Shown here: one piece after another, positions 60,186 through 64,000 of the stretch
Position numbering within the stretch: position 1 is the first letter of the stretch
Layout of the letters: each line of letters opens with the position of its first letter
NCBI RefSeq assembly: GCF_043226085.1
Contig: NZ_CP171225.1
Coordinates: forward strand, 1,550,001-1,614,000
DNA: 64,000 bases
Direction: 5' to 3'
Source: Amaricoccus sp003258405
GTDB lineage: Bacteria > Pseudomonadota > Alphaproteobacteria > Rhodobacterales > Rhodobacteraceae
Program-made: the position numbers and the translations under genes
The notes under the pieces: generated by a model
Database searches by the model: none
Told to the model about the DNA's origin: nothing
Seen by the model: only the letters and a program-made list of their open reading frames with translations

Positions 60186-61517
60186 ATGGCGGACAGTTCG
60201 CTCGAAGATGAGTTGTCGCTCTCCGACTACTTATCCGGGGGAGCAAGAAGGCATATAGAGGATCTGCTTTCCTGGGATCAGCCCCTCGGGCTCAAATTCG
60301 CTCTCCTGATGGCTTCTCATCCTCATGTTCAACAGCAGATAGACCTGTCCGACTATCCGCCTCAAACTCTTGAGGACGTCTTTGCCCGACTCGCCGAGAG
60401 CGGTGATCGGGTCTCACAGGTGGGAGGATTTGAACTAGGGATCAGATTGTTGTCGACCTGCCCCGGCCTTGCCGGCAGCCTCACGGGCATCGCCCGGCAG
60501 CTTCGGGATGACGACCCGAATGCAGAGCAAGGGCGCATGCAGCTCTTGTCCAGTCTTGTGGCCTTTGTCGACGGCACGATCGCGCGTGCGGGCATCCTGA
60601 GGTCTCGGCCACCGTTCTGGCGTCGGATGGCAGCCATTGCCCAAGCGTCCCTGATTGAGCAGAATATTGTCGAGGGCGGCGTCGACTTGTCGATCGCCGA
60701 GGAGTTCTCGAACCTCGGCCGAGGGCCGTATTTTTACGAACAGACGCTGATTGACTTACGGCGGGAGCCGCGTTGGCTACCAGACTTCATTGGGCCGGGG
60801 CGACTGCACAACGAACTCGTCGGACGCGTGGTAGGGGCGGTGGAAGCTGACCTCGAGAGCATCAAGCCCGGCGAACTTCTCGAGCTGGTCGTAGGAGATT
60901 CGCCGGATAGCCTAAAGAGGCGGATGGCGGTTCCTTTCGCGTTCTTGCCGGGCCCGCTTGAAGGCGCGTGTGCGGTGTACAGGGCACCACCGTCTGAGAT
61001 CGAAGAGCTAATCCGGAAGGATCTGGAGAACGCCGACGGCGACTTTAGGTCCTTTATTGCTCTCGTAAATTTCACGCCCCTCTTTAGTATTAGCCTGGAG
61101 TCGGTCGCGCTTGCCGCCAAGACCATCCGGGAAGCTCAGTACCTTATCAGGGCAGGAGAAGGAGACGCGGACGCATTCGCCATGCTCTCCGGGCTGGCCA
61201 CCGCAGCGTCGGCCGCGAGAAGTGGCGAACTCGCCCGAGAGGTACGAATACTAGCGCGGGTTATTCGGCGACGATCCAGAGCCGTCCTTTCACCTGTGAA
61301 CGAGCTTCGCATCTTGATGATCGCCGCTGCCGCGTTTGAAGAGCTGAACGCCTGGTCCACATTTGTTGGCGAGTGGGTTACTGAGTTGGCGTTCGATGAC
61401 ATAACCCCTGGAGACGCCGAAACACTTGCGTTTCATCTGGGCGTATTGCTCGATATCGAGCCACATTTGTGGCAGACGTGCGGCAGAGCGCAAGCTGCCT
61501 TGGAATCTTTTTCCTGA
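60186..61517 (+). pseudogene. Unknown protein, N-terminus replaced by IS3 end
   Basis: 443 residues from ATG 60186, which lies inside the terminal repeat of the IS (ATGGCGGACA), followed by native sequence from 60196 (SSLEDELSLSDYLSGG). The protein is mostly helical, Leu/Ala/Arg-rich, without a hydrophobic segment or motif I know; recurrent features are QLLSSLVAFVDGTIARAG, LEGACAVYRAPPSEIEELIRKDLEN and LRILMIAAAAFEELNAW. It may be the C-terminal part of a larger defence-associated protein. The IS could provide a start codon, so a shortened protein may still be made. Confidence 0.55.
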
Positions 61518-61605
61518 GTTAGATGCGGGGTTAGCTCGGAACCCAACAGGTTGCGCCAACTGGCCGGAAAACGGTGCGAAAAAGATGAAGACAATTCAGC
61601 GACTT

Positions 61606-61642
61606 GAACCTCTTCACCTTGGACCCCGAGGTGAAGAGGTTC
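61606..61642. other. Perfect 14-bp hairpin in a noncoding gap
   Basis: Arms GAACCTCTTCACCT (61606-61619) and AGGTGAAGAGGTTC (61629-61642) with a 9-nt loop TGGACCCCG. No T run follows on either strand within a few bases, so it is not a simple terminator. It directly adjoins the repeat shared with 34240. Confidence 0.7.
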
Positions 61643-61800
61643 GGAGAGTATTGGCGCGGAGAGACCGGCTTCATAGCTGCTCAGGGGCCGCGAAGGTGAA
61701 GAGCCTCCCGGCTACAACCCTTGAAATTAACGAGAAATTTCGGCCATGTGAACAGGCGGAGAACGGGTTGTGTCGGGATGTTGGCGGAGGGAGAGGACTC
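61635..61800 (+). repeat. Diverged noncoding repeat, copy 2 (edge of the second defence region)
   Basis: GAGGTTCGGAGAGTATTGGC and following sequence match 34240-34400 with scattered differences. The gap 61518-62052 holds this repeat, the hairpin and no gene that I can recognise. Confidence 0.5.
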
Positions 61801-62052
61801 TTCCACAAACTCGCTCGGCGGAGCGCTTCGCATTCGGTTGGTGTCTGAGCGAACTGGCGCGCAGATCGGCTTTGCTCTGCTCTTCGCTCATGCTGCCGCG
61901 CTAATGCCCCAGCCGAGGTCCGGCCGCTATGGGCCACTACTTGTAGTCCCCGAACATAGCCGTCAGGGATGCCTTCACCTGCCCTTGCCCAGTATGGACT
62001 AGTTTGCCCTGGTTTCCCCTGCTATGGTCTAGAAAACAGCGAGGGCTCGACG

Positions 62053-62250
62053 ATGGCGGATTCGCCGGACCAGGCCATGACCGTCCGGGATGTGGCTGGC
62101 TACCTGAACGTCGACGAGAAGACGGTCTACCGGCTCGCCAAGCGTGGCGACCTGCCGGGGTTCAAGGTGGCCGGCGCATGGCGCTTCAAGAGATCGGACC
62201 TCGATAGCTGGATCGATCTGCAGAAGAAAGCTGTACAGACCAAACCGTGA
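62053..62250 (+). CDS. Small excisionase-type HTH protein
   Basis: 65 residues from ATG 62053. The whole protein is a MerR-like HTH_17 domain: MTVRDVAGYLNVDEKTVYRLAKRGDLPGFKVAGAWRFKRSDLDSWI, with the recognition helix and the Trp-Arg-Phe wing. Such proteins often precede type I restriction genes or serve as excisionases. It is followed after 10 bp by hsdM and probably regulates it. Confidence 0.85.
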   Translation: MADSPDQAMTVRDVAGYLNVDEKTVYRLAKRGDLPGFKVAGAWRFKRSDLDSWIDLQKKAVQTKP

Positions 62251-62260
62251 GGGGGCCCGA

Positions 62261-64000
62261 GTGAGCGATCTGAACATCAGCAATTTTATCTGGAACATCG
62301 CCGACGATGTTCTGCGCGATGTCTATGTTCGCGGCAAATACCGGGACGTCATCCTGCCAATGACGGTCATTCGTCGGCTAGATGCCGTGCTTGAACCGAC
62401 CAAGGATGCGGTCTTGGCCATGAAGGTGCAGCTGGACAAGGCAGGAGTCGCTAATCAGCACGCAGCTCTGTGTCAGGCGTCCGGCGAGGCATTCTACAAC
62501 ACATCCCAATTTCGGCTTCGCGACCTTACCTCGCGCGCGCGCCGCCAGCAGCTGAAGTCAGACTTCGAGGCCTACCTCGACGGGTTCTCCCCGAACGTCC
62601 AGGAGGTACTCGACAAGTTCAAGTTCCGCAATCAGATCCCGACGCTCGTCGAAGCGGACGCGCTCGGTTTCCTGATCGAGAAGTTCCTCGACCCGTCGGT
62701 CAATCTCAGCCCCAAGCCTGTGCTGCACCAGGACGGCAGTGTGCGTCTGCCGGGTCTCGACAATCACTCCATGGGAACAATTTTCGAGGAACTGATCAGG
62801 CGGTTTAACGAGGAGAACAACGAGGAGGCCGGAGAACACTTCACGCCTCGCGACGTGGTCGAGCTCATGGCGTACCTGATCTTCATGCCGATCGCGGATG
62901 AAATTCAGTCCGGCACCTATCTCGTCTACGATGGTGCCTGCGGCACGGGAGGCATGCTGACGGTCGCGGAAGAGACGCTGATCAAGTTGGCGACCGACCA
63001 CGGGAAAGAGGTGTCGGTCCACCTCTACGGGCAGGAGGTCAATCCCGAGACATTCGCCATCAGCAAGGCGGACCTCATCCTAAAGGGTGAAGGGGCCGAA
63101 GCCGAGAACATGAAGTATGGCTCGACGCTCTCCAGCGATGCATTCCCATCGAGTGAGTTCGATTTCATGCTTTCGAACCCTCCCTACGGCAAGAGCTGGA
63201 AATCCGATCTGGACCGGCTCGGCGGCAAGAAGGACATCACCGACCCCCGCTTCGTGATCGAGCACGATGGCGATCCCGAGTACAGCCTGATCACGCGCTC
63301 GAGCGATGGCCAGATGGTGTTTCTAGCCAACATGCTGAGCAAGATGAAGAAGGCCACCAAGGTCGGCAGCCGGATCGCCGAGGTCCACAATGGCTCATCT
63401 CTGTTCACGGGCGATGCGGGATCGGGTGAGAGCAATGTGCGGCGCTGGGTCATCGAGAATGATTGGCTTGAGGCCATCATCGCGCTGCCGCTGAACATCT
63501 TCTACAACACCGGTATCGCGACTTACATTTGGGTGCTCAGCAATCGCAAGGCAGAGGCCCGCAAGGGCAAGGTCCAGCTGATTGACGCGACGGCGTGGTT
63601 GAAACCTCTGCGGAAAAACCTCGGCAAGAAGAACTGCATTCTCGGGCCGGATGACATCAAGCGCATCTGCGACAGCTTCCTCAACAGCGAGGAAAGCGAG
63701 CAGTCGAAGATCTTCTCCAACGCGGCGTTCGGTTACTGGAAGGTGACGGTCGAGCGGCCCTTGCGCTTGAAGGTCGAACTAACCGCGAGCGCGCAACGTC
63801 GCTTCGCGAAGACGTGCGCGGAGGCTGCTGAAGAGCCCCTCATTGGCGTTGTGGAAGCGGTGGCCGAGCGGCTTGGCGAAGGCCCCCATCTCGATTTCAA
63901 CCGCTTCCTTGAAGAAGCCGAAGCTGTGGCGGGCAAGCGCGGCGTCCGTATGACGGCCAAGCGCCAGAAGCTCCTGATGGCAGGGTTGGGCATCAAGGAT
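62261..64000 (+). CDS. hsdM: Type I restriction-modification methyltransferase subunit HsdM, 3' end outside window
   Basis: 580 codons are open from GTG 62261 to the window end. The N-terminal HsdM_N region reads NISNFIWNIADDVLRDVYVRGKYRDVILPMTVIRRLDAVLE. The N6-adenine methyltransferase domain shows GEHFTPRDVVELMAYLIF, motif I YDGACGTGGMLTVAEE and motif IV LSNPPYGKSWK (catalytic NPPY). Then FYNTGIATYIWVLSNRK and the C-terminal extension follow. The protein methylates adenine in a bipartite target set by the HsdS subunit. hsdS and hsdR should lie to the right. It has a long C-terminal helical part, as in the larger HsdM group. Confidence 0.95.
   Translation, partial: MSDLNISNFIWNIADDVLRDVYVRGKYRDVILPMTVIRRLDAVLEPTKDAVLAMKVQLDKAGVANQHAALCQASGEAFYNTSQFRLRDLTSRARRQQLKSDFEAYLDGFSPNVQEVLDKFKFRNQIPTLVEADALGFLIEKFLDPSVNLSPKPVLHQDGSVRLPGLDNHSMGTIFEELIRRFNEENNEEAGEHFTPRDVVELMAYLIFMPIADEIQSGTYLVYDGACGTGGMLTVAEETLIKLATDHGKEVSVHLYGQEVNPETFAISKADLILKGEGAEAENMKYGSTLSSDAFPSSEFDFMLSNPPYGKSWKSDLDRLGGKKDITDPRFVIEHDGDPEYSLITRSSDGQMVFLANMLSKMKKATKVGSRIAEVHNGSSLFTGDAGSGESNVRRWVIENDWLEAIIALPLNIFYNTGIATYIWVLSNRKAEARKGKVQLIDATAWLKPLRKNLGKKNCILGPDDIKRICDSFLNSEESEQSKIFSNAAFGYWKVTVERPLRLKVELTASAQRRFAKTCAEAAEEPLIGVVEAVAERLGEGPHLDFNRFLEEAEAVAGKRGVRMTAKRQKLLMAGLGIKD

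Larger units (their letters stand above)
58688..60195. mobile_element. IS3-family insertion sequence, copy 2
   Basis: 1508-bp element nearly identical to 20975-22483, in the same orientation; ends TGTCCGTTGTCAG and the reverse complement of TGTCCGCCATCAG. One base is missing near 60100 relative to copy 1. It splits the helicase gene from the unknown protein gene on its right. No target duplication (GCC and GTT). Confidence 0.92.

Noticed and set aside
62530..63500. Minus-strand frames over the hsdM gene
   Set aside because: Antisense to a frame with HsdM motifs (GACGTGG, NPPY) that is open for 580 codons.
1..64000. CRISPR arrays, retrons or tandem short repeats
   Set aside because: No regularly spaced repeats and no cas or reverse transcriptase genes were seen; the only tandem repeat is the 18-bp doublet in two IS6 copies.

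Overview
The window is GC-rich DNA (roughly 60-65% by eye) with many start/stop overlaps of the ATGA/GTGA type. Its gene families (cyoABCD, TctABC, DUF2924 plus serine recombinase, a DUF2793/C1q-like phage tail end, IS6, IS3 and IS5 elements) suggest an alphaproteobacterium, most likely Rhodobacterales, on a plasmid, chromid or chromosomal accessory region. This is inferred from gene content. No rRNA, tRNA, CRISPR array or replication gene was found.

Layout. 1-3.0 kb: a hybrid histidine kinase (5' end outside the window) and its OmpR-type regulator. 3.0-3.8 kb: IS6 copy A. 3.9-10.9 kb: five tightly overlapping genes for exported proteins: a GH19 lysozyme/chitinase fused to a trypsin-like protease, a second protease, a protease-like protein that has lost its triad, a large protein with a PG-binding-like repeat, and a putative lipoprotein. 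I know no published system of this composition; it is my main candidate for something undescribed. 10.9-15.4 kb: a scrap yard of phage and IS fragments, with an AT-rich membrane-protein gene broken by two in-frame stops. 15.6-20.6 kb: an asparagine/aspartate module (aspA, ansA, XRE regulator, AGCS transporter) with a 15-bp motif repeated in both divergent intergenic regions. 20.6-24.6 kb: an IS6 fragment cut by an IS3-family element, then a DUF2924/serine recombinase/HTH mobility module. 24.7-34.1 kb: a six-gene defence locus (AIPR, PD-(D/E)XK, Z1, GHKL ATPase, C5 methyltransferase, Vsr) resembling the Mza type. 34.4-44.9 kb: a nine-gene run (four GNATs, one broken; SRPBCC; TPR; DUF4278; homocysteine S-methyltransferase; DUF1127-like) divergent from a 1200-residue SARP/AAA/TPR regulator. 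The hydrolase gene after that regulator is cut by IS6 copy D and fused in frame to its transposase. 45.9-47.0 kb: a broken IS5-family element. 47.1-51.8 kb: LysR, TctA, TctB, TctC and an RraA-family protein. 51.9-52.9 kb: an IS5 orfA fragment cut by IS6 copy E. 53.0-57.2 kb: cyoABCD. 57.3-64.0 kb: a second, damaged defence region (WYL remnant, helicase/restriction remnant, a second IS3 copy, an unknown decapitated protein), then a small HTH protein and a type I restriction methyltransferase running off the right edge.

How it fits together. IS elements set most boundaries: truncated genes abut IS6 or IS3 ends, and none of the IS6 or IS3 copies has a convincing target duplication, so the region looks assembled by IS-mediated recombination. 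The two near-identical 1.5-kb IS3 copies are direct repeats about 37.7 kb apart and bracket the recombinase module, the Mza-like locus, the GNAT/TPR cluster, tct and cyo. A diverged noncoding sequence is shared by the outer edges of the two defence regions (about 34.24 and 61.64 kb).
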